A DNA stretch of 5,121 nt from Thermoanaerobaculales bacterium (lineage in GTDB: Bacteria > Acidobacteriota > Thermoanaerobaculia > Thermoanaerobaculales > Sulfomarinibacteraceae), in assembly GCA_029932545.1 (NCBI GenBank), contig JAOZPW010000272.1, positions 1 to 5,121 on the forward strand, in the 5' to 3' direction. Below the pieces are notes generated by a model. It ran no database searches. It saw only the letters and a program-made list of their open reading frames with translations, and had not been told where the DNA came from. The stretch's first letter is position 1; each line of letters opens with the position of its first letter. Below are positions 1 to 5,121 of the stretch, one piece after another. The position numbers and the translations under genes were made by a program.

Positions 1-1
1 C

Positions 2-97
2 CCTGCCGGGCGACGCGCGATGTCCCAGCCCCGCAACGAGCGCCCCCTCGTTTCGAACTTTTTGCAAGAGGCTCAGCTGAAAGCTGAGAGCTCCTGA
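2..97 (+). CDS. possible 3' end of an unidentified gene entering from the left edge (weak)
   Basis: One plus-strand frame is open from the window edge to a TGA at 95-97. G or C dominates its third codon positions over the first 20 codons, which is what a real gene here would show. It would end ...NFLQEAQLKAESS, with the last few residues encoded by the heptamer repeat. An ATG at 20-22 in the same frame could instead start a 25-residue peptide. No motif is recognisable. Minus-strand frames are also open across most of this stretch, so the assignment is tentative. If real, the gene converges on the DUF58 gene. Confidence 0.25.
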   Translation, partial: PAGRRAMSQPRNERPLVSNFLQEAQLKAESS

Positions 98-125
98 AAG
101 CTGAGAGCTGAGAGCTGAGAGCTTT
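76..125. repeat. heptamer tandem repeat (GCTGAGA / GCTGAAA)
   Basis: Units run GCTGAAA (76-82), GCTGAGA (83-89), an expanded variant GCTCCTGAAA (90-99), then three perfect GCTGAGA copies (100-120) and a partial GCTTTA. The last partial unit supplies the complement of the TAA stop codon of the DUF58 gene at 124-126, so the array begins exactly where that gene ends. Just outside and inside the array, CTCAGCT (72-78) and AGCTGAG (82-88) form a 7-bp inverted repeat with a 3-base loop. No T-run follows on either strand, so it is not a convincing intrinsic terminator. It resembles the short tandem repeats found between genes in many large bacterial genomes. Confidence 0.85.
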
Positions 126-1020
126 ATCCCGCACGGCGGCGCTCCCGTCGATCAAACAGTGCCTGTACCGCCGGCAGATAGTCTTGGTCAGTCGACAAAT
201 CGACCACGTCAACCCCAGGCATGACAATTTTCTCGCGCGTCCCGCGGGTCCGCCCGGCAATCCAACGCCTGCCCTTCTCGACATCGGCCACCGGAATCAC
301 GCCACTCTCGACGCCTCTGGTCAACAAGGGATCTCCCACCCGAACCACCACGACATCATGACGTCCGGCCAACGCAGCCAGCATTCGGCGGGGCAGGCTG
401 CAGGTCCGGTCGACCATCAAGATCACCACGCCGCGTCGATGGAGTAAACGCCCTGCGGCATTGACCGCCTCCTCAACCGCCGTACCTCGGCCGCCAGGAG
501 CCGCTCCCAGTACCTCTCGAACCACCCGGAGACCATGGCGCCAACCGGAACGAGGCGGAATCAACGACCGAATTCGATCATCGAACAAGACAGCGCCAAT
601 CCGGTCCTGTTTCGATGCAGCCAGGGCAAACAGACTGGAGGCCTCGGCAATCAAATCATGCACTGTCATCACTCCGGAACCGAACCGGGTCGATGCCGAA
701 AGATCCACCAGAAGCAACACCGTCAGGTCCCGTTCTTCGTGATATCGCTTGACGTGCAGTTCGCCTGTTCTGGCCGTCACGTTCCAGTCGATTGTCCGCA
801 CGTCGTCACCGCTGCGATACTCCCGGACTTCGTCGAACTCCAGGCCACGACCCTTGAAGGCGCTGCGATAGCGCCCCGCCATGCCCGCCTCCATCGCCTG
901 GCGCGCGCGAATTTCCAGGCGCCTGACCTGGGCACGGAGTTCAGGACCGACGCGCTGAACAGGATCGGCCGGAACCGTTTTGCCCAACCACCGGGCCAAA
1001 TTTCCCGGGATCGAACTCAC
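124..1020 (-). CDS. DUF58 domain protein (VWA-like), MoxR partner
   Basis: This 298-residue soluble protein starts at GTG (1020-1018). The DUF58 signature is plain: GRGLEFDEVREYRSGDD (residues 57-73), then RTIDWNVTARTGELHVKRY (75-93) and EERDLTVLLLVDLSAS (95-110). The last part gives the first metal-site motif DxSxS (D106, S108, S110). T180 in GGRGTAVEEA and D204 after a hydrophobic strand complete a plausible metal-ion-dependent adhesion site of the von Willebrand A type. There is no signal peptide or membrane helix, so it should be cytoplasmic. The start codon overlaps the moxR stop (shared bases GTGA at 1020-1017), which predicts translational coupling. Members of the family are usually encoded beside MoxR ATPases and are thought to work with them in complex assembly or maturation, but the client is unknown. 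The C-terminus is strongly basic (RRERRRAG). Confidence 0.93.
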   Translation of the reverse strand: MSSIPGNLARWLGKTVPADPVQRVGPELRAQVRRLEIRARQAMEAGMAGRYRSAFKGRGLEFDEVREYRSGDDVRTIDWNVTARTGELHVKRYHEERDLTVLLLVDLSASTRFGSGVMTVHDLIAEASSLFALAASKQDRIGAVLFDDRIRSLIPPRSGWRHGLRVVREVLGAAPGGRGTAVEEAVNAAGRLLHRRGVVILMVDRTCSLPRRMLAALAGRHDVVVVRVGDPLLTRGVESGVIPVADVEKGRRWIAGRTRGTREKIVMPGVDVVDLSTDQDYLPAVQALFDRRERRRAG

Positions 1021-2000
1021 GGCACCTCCACCGCCAACAACAGTCGTTCGACCACATCCTCTGCGCCGACACCCTCGGCCTCCGCCTCGTAGGTCAAGAC
1101 CATACGATGCCGCAGGACGGCCGGCGCCAACTCCTTGACGTCTTCCGGCGTTACGAAGGCCCGGCCCCGGACCAGGGCCAGGGCACGGCTCCCGACTGCC
1201 AAGGCGATCGAGGCACGAGGCGAGGCACCAAAGGCGATTAGCGGTGCCAGATCGCCCAGACCAACCTCAGCCGGGCGCCTCGAAGCAGCCACCAAATTGA
1301 CGATGTAAGACCGAATACGGTCGTCCAGATAGACCTCTCGGGCCACCTGCTCCAACTCACCAAGTTCATCGAGGGAGGTAATGCACTGTGCGGTTGGAAA
1401 GGACTCGCCCAGATGATACTCCAGGACCTTGCGCTCCTCGTCGAGAGCCGGATAGTCGACCAGAACCTTGAAAAGGAACCGGTCAAGTTGCGCCTCGGGC
1501 AGCGGGTAGGTTCCCTCCTGTTCGATCGGGTTCTGGGTTGCCAGAACGACGAAGGGCTCGGGCAGGAGGAAGGTCTCGTCACCAATTGTGACCTGACGTT
1601 CCTGCATCGCCTCCAGCAGGGCCGATTGTACCTTGGCCGGTGCGCGGTTGATCTCGTCTGCCAACACCAGGTTGGCAAATACCGGCCCCTTGTGAGCCAC
1701 AAATTCCGAGGTCTTGGGGTCAAAAATTAAGGTCCCCGTCACATCGGACGGCAGCAAATCCGGTGTGAATTGCAGCCGTTGGAAGGCGCCGCCGACCACG
1801 GAGGCCAGGCTCCGAACCAGCAGGGTCTTGGCCAGACCCGGCACGCCCTCGAGCAGGACATGACCGCGGCACAACAGTGCCACGAGCACCGTTTCCACAA
1901 GTCGATCCTGGCCGACGACCACTGCGGATACGGCCCGCTGAATTTCTCCCAACCGGGCCGCAGCCCGATCTACCTGTCGTTCTTCAAGTCGTTGTTCCAT
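1017..2000 (-). CDS. MoxR-family AAA+ ATPase
   Basis: Cytoplasmic AAA+ ATPase of the MoxR family, thought to act as a chaperone-like assembly factor together with VWA or DUF58 proteins. Numbering from the GTG at 2003, the motifs are: Walker A GVPGLAKT (53-60); Walker B LVLADE (112-117) followed by INRAPAKVQSALLEAMQE; sensor-1 TQN (156-158); EAQLDRF with the arginine finger R175; and sensor-2 GASPRAS (R263). The C-terminal lid ends with the AFVTPEDVKELAPAVLRHRM segment typical of the family. The length of about 327 residues is normal. GTG at 2003-2001 is followed directly by ATG at 2000-1998. The Shine-Dalgarno-like GGGGGAG (complement of 2011-2005) lies 4 bases before the ATG but only 1 before the GTG, so ATG is preferred. 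It is the first gene of a two-gene operon with DUF58 and lacks a visible Bat or transglutaminase partner. No motif is missing, so it should be active. Confidence 0.96.
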   Translation of the reverse strand: MEQRLEERQVDRAAARLGEIQRAVSAVVVGQDRLVETVLVALLCRGHVLLEGVPGLAKTLLVRSLASVVGGAFQRLQFTPDLLPSDVTGTLIFDPKTSEFVAHKGPVFANLVLADEINRAPAKVQSALLEAMQERQVTIGDETFLLPEPFVVLATQNPIEQEGTYPLPEAQLDRFLFKVLVDYPALDEERKVLEYHLGESFPTAQCITSLDELGELEQVAREVYLDDRIRSYIVNLVAASRRPAEVGLGDLAPLIAFGASPRASIALAVGSRALALVRGRAFVTPEDVKELAPAVLRHRMVLTYEAEAEGVGAEDVVERLLLAVEVP

Positions 2001-2004
2001 CACG

Positions 2005-2011
2005 CTCCCCC
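2005..2011 (-). promoter_or_regulatory. ribosome binding site deciding the moxR start
   Basis: The minus strand reads GGGGGAG, then C, GTG, ATG. The purine run resembles a Shine-Dalgarno sequence and sits 4 bases from the ATG at 2000 against 1 base from the GTG at 2003. This favours the ATG, although both spacings are short. Confidence 0.55.
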
Positions 2012-2012
2012 G

Positions 2013-2026
2013 GGGCCAGTTGGCCC
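2013..2026. repeat. dyad GGGCCA-GT-TGGCCC next to the moxR start
   Basis: A perfect 6-bp inverted repeat (2013-2018 and 2021-2026) is separated by two bases. The tiny centre suits a protein-binding operator on DNA better than an RNA hairpin. It ends one base before the GGGGGAG ribosome site of moxR, so a bound repressor could block transcription into the gene. GC-rich palindromes of this size also occur by chance in GC-rich DNA. Confidence 0.45.
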
Positions 2027-2060
2027 GACCAAGCCCTTAATGCAAACACCATGCCGAGTT

Positions 2061-2081
2061 ATTGGCTCGTTTTCAGCCAAT
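2061..2081. repeat. inverted repeat ATTGGCT / AGCCAAT
   Basis: A perfect 7-bp inverted repeat (2061-2067 and 2075-2081) has a 7-base centre, CGTTTTC. The spacing places the half-site centres 14 bp apart. It could be an operator or a small hairpin in the moxR leader. No T-run follows the stem on either strand, so it is not a typical terminator. Confidence 0.5.
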
Positions 2082-2088
2082 CGACCGC

Positions 2089-2117
2089 GCCGAAAAGACC
2101 GATGGCGCCTTTTCGGC
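2089..2117. repeat. inverted repeat GCCGAAAAG / CTTTTCGGC
   Basis: A perfect 9-bp inverted repeat (2089-2097 and 2109-2117) has an 11-base loop and lies 7 bases from the preceding dyad. This is the strongest dyad in the window. As RNA it would form a stem closed by GCC/GGC at the base. As DNA the two arms are long enough for a dimeric regulator. It lacks a following T-run in either direction, which speaks against a rho-independent terminator. Confidence 0.55.
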
Positions 2118-2258
2118 ACAGCTTTTCCATTAGTGGCATCCATTGGCGTCGAATATCTTTCTCTTGATTGTCAGCAACAGAGGCGGCAACTCCCTCTTTT
2201 GTGCATTTCCGTGCCCTATTGTGACGATTTCATCGGGGTTGTCGCGGTCGGGTCGCGC

Positions 2259-2264
2259 TACAAT
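2259..2264 (+). promoter_or_regulatory. putative -10 box (TACAAT) of the kinase gene
   Basis: TACAAT matches the sigma-70 -10 consensus at five of six bases. It ends 6 bases before the GTG start at 2271, so transcription would begin at or next to the start codon and give a leaderless message. In agreement, no Shine-Dalgarno sequence precedes this GTG. The -35 side is weak: TTGTCG at 2239-2244 is only 14 bases away, and a 17-base spacing would give GGGTTG. The call is an inference from position and sequence. Confidence 0.4.
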
Positions 2265-2270
2265 GGCGCG

Positions 2271-4148
2271 GTGTCCAGCGAACGAATTGGCCGGTATGAA
2301 ATTCTCGAGACCCTGGGCAAGGGCGCCATGGGCGTCGTCTACCTGGCACGGGACTCAATCATTGACCGGCGCGTCGCTCTCAAAACGCTCCGTATTGATA
2401 TCGACCCTGATTATGCCGGGGAGTTCCGAGAGCGGTTCTTTCGCGAAGCCCGAGCCGCCGGACGTCTCAACCACTCCGGCATCGTCACGATCCATGATGT
2501 CGGCGAATGCCCCGACACCGGTCTGGTCTACATTGCGATGGAGTACATCAAGGGCCAGGATCTCGAACAGATGCTGGGGGCGGATCGGCGCCTCCACCCT
2601 GCCGAAGCAGCTCGCATTGTTGCTGAAGTGGCGCTCGGCCTGGATTACGCCCACAATCTCGGCGTCGTCCATCGGGACATCAAGCCTGCCAACATCATCC
2701 TGACGACCGATGGGTCTCCCAAGGTGATGGACTTCGGCGTCGCACGCCTCGAAAGCTCCAATCTGACCGTCGACGGGCAGTTCATCGGAACTCCGAATTT
2801 CATGTCCCCCGAGCAGATCACGGGCAAGACGGTCGACGGCCGATCCGATCTCTTTTCACTCGGCGTCGTACTGTTCAAACTCCTGACCGGAACCCGCCCT
2901 TTCAAGGGCGCAAACATGCACGAAGTGACCCTTAAAATCGCCCAGGAAGCATGCCCAATTCCATCGACGGTCGTCCCCGGCTTGCCGGCAGCCTTCAACC
3001 CGATCGTACTGAAGTGTCTGGAAAAGGATCCTGCCCGGCGGTTCCAAACTGGGGCGGAATTGGCCGAGGTCCTGGGCGCCCTGGCACGGGCTCTCGTCCC
3101 CCGTTCGGAGGACGATGCCGGCCGAACCTCCGTCACATCTTCCCAGCCCGACATACCCACATCCGAGCCCGTTTCAAAAAGCCGATCGTTTGATTTTCGC
3201 CACCCTCTCAAAGATCTCCCGCTCCCCAGTTGGATCTACTGGCCTGTCGAAGGCCGTTGGGCGGCAGCGATCATCGGCGGCTGGGCACTGATCATCCTGA
3301 TCGCAGTCGTGATATTGAACATGACGGTCGACCGTGGACCTTGGCCCAGCCCTTCGGCCGAAGCGGTTCTCGGGCGACACTGGACGGTCAAGAAGTACAT
3401 GCACGCGCAAGACGCTTTGGCGCACGGTAATCTGCCGGCTGCAGAAGCCGCCTGCCTCCAGGCCCTCCACCAAGCCCCGGCTTCACCGGGAGGACGGGCA
3501 CTGGCCGCCCAGATCCATCGAGCCCTGGAAACCGAAGAGACCATCCTCGCTGACCGAAATCGAGTGGAGGATCTGGTGAGCGAGGGACGAGATTTCTATC
3601 GCAAGGGCCGATACCAGTCAGCCGTGCAACGCTTCAAACAGGCTCTGGACATTGATGCCGGCCACGAACTGGCCTCCAGCTATTTCGAGCTGGCTTCAGA
3701 GCGGCTCAAGGATACCCGGAGACAGCCAACCCACCGGACCACCCCAGTCCGGACAACCACAGCCATTGCTGCACAGCCAAAACCGGCCCCACCACAGGCC
3801 GAACCCATCCCGGGCCTGGTCAAGATTCACCTTCGCTTTGACTCACCCCTGAACTCCGGCCATCTGACCGTGACCCTTGACGGCGAGAGTCTCGAAGAGA
3901 TTCCCTTTGACTTTTCCCGCAAGGGCCTTTTGGGTATCAAACGCAAGGGGACAGGCGCCCTCAGACGAACCTTGATCGCGCCAAGCGGCCACCACACCAT
4001 CGGCATCAAGCTGTTCTCGGAGAAACTGGGCACACCAGCCGAGGCGTCTTTCGAGGAAAATCTGGTCGCCGGCAGTCAATGGTCCCTGCGGACCGACCTG
4101 CCCTCAGTGAAGGCGAGACCGTCGTTCTTCCTGATCAGGTCCGATTGA
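2271..4148 (+). CDS. transmembrane Hanks-type Ser/Thr protein kinase with TPR-like tail
   Basis: This 625-residue protein starts at GTG 2271, chosen because the kinase fold begins at residue 9 (YEILETLGKGAMGVVYLARD). The kinase domain spans about 9-270: glycine loop GKGAMG (16-21), VALK lysine K38, alpha-C glutamate E59, HRDIKPAN (134-141, catalytic D136), DFG (154-156), GTPNFMSPE (173-181), D193 and R257. All catalytic residues are present, and the RD motif implies activation-loop phosphorylation. A Ser/Thr/Pro-rich linker (271-330) leads to one membrane helix (about 331-349), so the rest should be periplasmic. There follow TPR-like helices (about 377-470; the clearest is GRDFYRKGRYQSAVQRFKQA), a Thr/Pro-rich linker and a beta-rich C-terminal domain (about 515-625) that I do not recognise. 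In-frame starts at 2040 and 2211 were judged unlikely. The tail may sense a ligand or scaffold partners (inference). An RNase Z-like gene follows after 11 bases. Confidence 0.95.
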   Translation: MSSERIGRYEILETLGKGAMGVVYLARDSIIDRRVALKTLRIDIDPDYAGEFRERFFREARAAGRLNHSGIVTIHDVGECPDTGLVYIAMEYIKGQDLEQMLGADRRLHPAEAARIVAEVALGLDYAHNLGVVHRDIKPANIILTTDGSPKVMDFGVARLESSNLTVDGQFIGTPNFMSPEQITGKTVDGRSDLFSLGVVLFKLLTGTRPFKGANMHEVTLKIAQEACPIPSTVVPGLPAAFNPIVLKCLEKDPARRFQTGAELAEVLGALARALVPRSEDDAGRTSVTSSQPDIPTSEPVSKSRSFDFRHPLKDLPLPSWIYWPVEGRWAAAIIGGWALIILIAVVILNMTVDRGPWPSPSAEAVLGRHWTVKKYMHAQDALAHGNLPAAEAACLQALHQAPASPGGRALAAQIHRALETEETILADRNRVEDLVSEGRDFYRKGRYQSAVQRFKQALDIDAGHELASSYFELASERLKDTRRQPTHRTTPVRTTTAIAAQPKPAPPQAEPIPGLVKIHLRFDSPLNSGHLTVTLDGESLEEIPFDFSRKGLLGIKRKGTGALRRTLIAPSGHHTIGIKLFSEKLGTPAEASFEENLVAGSQWSLRTDLPSVKARPSFFLIRSD

Positions 4149-4150
4149 GG
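4147..4150 (+). promoter_or_regulatory. ribosome binding site for the RNase Z-like gene
   Basis: GAGG overlaps the kinase stop codon TGA (4146-4148) and lies 9 bases before the ATG at 4160. Its position inside the kinase terminus suggests that ribosomes finishing the kinase re-initiate here. It supports ATG 4160 over the upstream in-frame ATG at 4079. Confidence 0.55.
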
Positions 4151-4159
4151 CATCAGGCG

Positions 4160-5008
4160 ATGGCTCTTCGTACGCTGACACTGTCGAGCAGTTGGGGTGA
4201 TCTTCTGCTCAGTGGCGGCTCCCGAGCCGGGGAGGGAACGCTCCTGGTACTGCCGCAACTCCGCCTGGCCCTGGATATCGGCCGGCCGCACAGGATTCTG
4301 CCGCCGGTGACCACCGCCTGCCTCAGTCACGGCCACATCGACCATCTGGGCGGCCTGGCCTACTGGGCAAGCCAGCGCTACCTCAACTCCATGGGACCGG
4401 CCACACTCCTGGTGCCCGAGCCGATAGCCGCCGACGTCACCGAACTGTTGAACCTCCACGCCCGGCTCGAAGGCGGCAAGCCCTACGATATCGATCTCAA
4501 GCCGGTGTCGGCCGCTGCCGTCCACCCACTGAGGACAGATTTTCACCTGGAGTTCTTCCCAACAGATCATTGGATCCCAACCCTGGGCAGCCGCGTTCTT
4601 TGGACCCGGAGGCGCCTCCTGCCCGAACTTGCCGGGGTAGAACCCGCCGAGCTTGCTGCCCTCCGGAAGAGCGGCACCCAGATCACCTCCGAGATCGTCA
4701 CCCCCCTGGTGAGCTATGGGGCCGACACCGGCCCAGGTCTGTTCGCCAACAAAAGGGCCCTCGACGCAGAGATCCTGCTCCTGGAATGTTCCTTTTGGAA
4801 AGACGGCGACCTTGAACGGGCCCGCACCTACGGACACCTTCACATTTCAGACCTGCTCGAAATCGCCCCATACCTCAAATGTCGACACCTGGTTCTGCTC
4901 CACGCCTCCCGTCGAACCCGGCTCCACGAGGTCGAACAGATCATGGCCGCCGAGCTGGCGCCGGTTTTCGGCGGCCAGCTTCACCATATGATGGTCGAAT
5001 GGGAGTAG
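4160..5008 (+). CDS. RNase Z-like metallo-beta-lactamase-fold hydrolase
   Basis: This 282-residue cytoplasmic protein resembles the tRNase Z (ElaC) family, which cuts the 3' trailer of precursor tRNAs. Metal ligands in order are H57, H59, D61, H62 (SHGHIDHLGGL), H137 (TDHW), D189 (YGADTG) and H248 (LLHASRRT). H226 (GHLHISD) sits where RNase Z has its HST histidine. Spacing between the ligand blocks fits RNase Z, except that the H137-D189 interval is 52 residues, against about 71 in the E. coli and B. subtilis enzymes (from memory). This is where the tRNA-binding arm lies; its Gly-Pro motif is absent and a basic WTRRRLLPELAG is present instead. The HEAT motif reads LECS, keeping only the Glu (E209). 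The start is ATG 4160 with GAGG 9 bases upstream; ATG 4079 would overlap the kinase by 70 bases. It may be a true RNase Z with a short Thermotoga-like arm or a paralogue with another phosphodiester substrate. Confidence 0.85.
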   Translation: MALRTLTLSSSWGDLLLSGGSRAGEGTLLVLPQLRLALDIGRPHRILPPVTTACLSHGHIDHLGGLAYWASQRYLNSMGPATLLVPEPIAADVTELLNLHARLEGGKPYDIDLKPVSAAAVHPLRTDFHLEFFPTDHWIPTLGSRVLWTRRRLLPELAGVEPAELAALRKSGTQITSEIVTPLVSYGADTGPGLFANKRALDAEILLLECSFWKDGDLERARTYGHLHISDLLEIAPYLKCRHLVLLHASRRTRLHEVEQIMAAELAPVFGGQLHHMMVEWE

Positions 5009-5010
5009 GC

Positions 5011-5031
5011 AAGAGGGAGGGGGAGAGGGGG
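5011..5031 (+). other. polypurine tract after the RNase Z-like gene
   Basis: Twenty-one consecutive purines begin two bases after the stop codon, with G-runs of 3, 5 and 5 at 5015-5017, 5019-5023 and 5027-5031. It could serve as a Shine-Dalgarno-like or G-rich structured element. Only three runs reach three or more G, so a three-tier intramolecular G-quadruplex is not complete. The function is unknown. Confidence 0.5.
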
Positions 5032-5044
5032 TCCTGTCCGTGTC

Positions 5045-5080
5045 GTCCCGAGCCCGAGCCCGTTATCGTTATCGTTGCCG
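5045..5080. repeat. six-base-period repeat array (xxxxCG units)
   Basis: Six consecutive hexamers all end in CG: GTCCCG, AGCCCG, AGCCCG, TTATCG, TTATCG, TTGCCG. Two different hexamers are each duplicated exactly, so the array looks like successive slippage of a six-base unit with drift. Read as protein, the plus strand gives an alternating Arg pattern (RARARYRYR), typical of spurious open frames in such repeats. The remainder of the right edge (5081-5121) shows nothing I can name. Confidence 0.75.
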
Positions 5081-5121
5081 GGTTTCAAGAGTATTCGGAG
5101 AAGTCGATTTGATCATCGAGG

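Larger units (their letters stand above)
2001..2270. promoter_or_regulatory. divergent intergenic control region between moxR and the kinase gene
   Basis: This 270-bp spacer separates the moxR operon (leftward) from the kinase gene (rightward) and must hold both promoters. It is visibly richer in A/T runs than the genes and contains three inverted repeats on the moxR side, annotated separately. A -10-like box lies on the kinase side. The reading frame of the kinase stays open through the spacer, with in-frame starts at 2040 (ATG) and 2211 (GTG). The inverted repeats and lack of conserved-looking protein argue against coding. No convincing complete sigma-70 promoter was found for moxR. Confidence 0.7.

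Noticed and set aside
184..1092. Long plus-strand open frames opposite the DUF58 and moxR genes.
   Set aside because: They are antisense shadows of strongly recognised genes and their products show no domain-like pattern.
2089..2117. Rho-independent terminator reading of the 9-bp inverted repeat.
   Set aside because: No T-run follows the stem on either strand, and the element lies upstream of both divergent genes, where a terminator would not be expected.
2109..2130. Possible sigma-54 promoter around GGCACAGCTTTTCC on the plus strand.
   Set aside because: The spacing to the second element is right but the GC of the -12 element is CC, and the GG lies inside the arm of the 9-bp inverted repeat.
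1770..2270. In-frame upstream extension of the kinase, including starts at 2040 (ATG) and 2211 (GTG).
   Set aside because: The left half overlaps moxR antisense, and the spacer carries inverted repeats and a -10-like box. The kinase fold needs only a few residues before its first conserved motif, so GTG 2271 is sufficient.
4079..4159. Upstream ATG start at 4079 for the RNase Z-like gene.
   Set aside because: It would overlap the kinase by 70 bases, and its first 27 residues show no resemblance to the family, which begins near the MALRTLTL segment. ATG 4160 has GAGG at suitable spacing.
5104..5119. Small inverted repeat TCGAT / ATCGA near the right edge.
   Set aside because: A 5-bp stem with a 6-base loop is expected by chance and no supporting context is visible before the window ends.
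5040..5121. Open frame from GTG 5040 to the right edge, preceded by a purine-rich possible ribosome site.
   Set aside because: Its first half is the hexamer array translated (RARARYRYR), a pattern typical of spurious frames in period-6 repeats. No recognisable protein features follow in the short remainder.

Overview
This window is about 5.1 kb of moderately high-GC bacterial DNA. It carries two divergently transcribed two-gene units separated by a roughly 270-bp regulatory spacer. Two of the genes start with GTG. The large Hanks-type kinase with a periplasmic tail, and the short-period tandem repeats outside the genes, suggest a large-genome Gram-negative lineage. Acidobacteriota or Deltaproteobacteria-like groups are possible, but this is a weak impression and not a classification.

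Left part, minus strand (124-2000): a MoxR-family AAA+ ATPase gene is followed by a DUF58 (von Willebrand A-like) gene. Their stop and start codons share the bases GTGA, so translation is almost certainly coupled. This is the classic MoxR/DUF58 pair, thought to form a chaperone-like ATPase plus a metal-ion-dependent adhesion-site partner. No BatA/BatB, transglutaminase or membrane partner follows inside the window. A seven-base repeat (GCTGAGA/GCTGAAA) begins directly after the DUF58 stop codon. It also overlaps the end of a possible rightward reading frame entering from the left edge.

Centre (2001-2270): the divergent spacer holds three inverted repeats on the moxR side. On the kinase side there is a TACAAT box placed so that the kinase message could begin at, or almost at, its GTG start codon.

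Right part, plus strand (2271-5008): a transmembrane Ser/Thr protein kinase (625 aa) has a cytoplasmic catalytic domain, one membrane helix, TPR-like helices and an unrecognised beta-rich C-terminal domain. Eleven bases later comes an RNase Z-like metallo-beta-lactamase-fold protein (282 aa). It has the full set of metal ligands, but the region where RNase Z carries its tRNA-binding arm is shortened. After it come a polypurine tract and a six-base-period repeat array up to the right edge.

The gene families are all known. The points most worth a second look are the dyads in the shared spacer, the kinase's C-terminal sensor-like region, the variant RNase Z-like protein coupled to the kinase, and the two unrelated tandem-repeat tracts flanking the locus. 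I see no clear evidence of a wholly new system.
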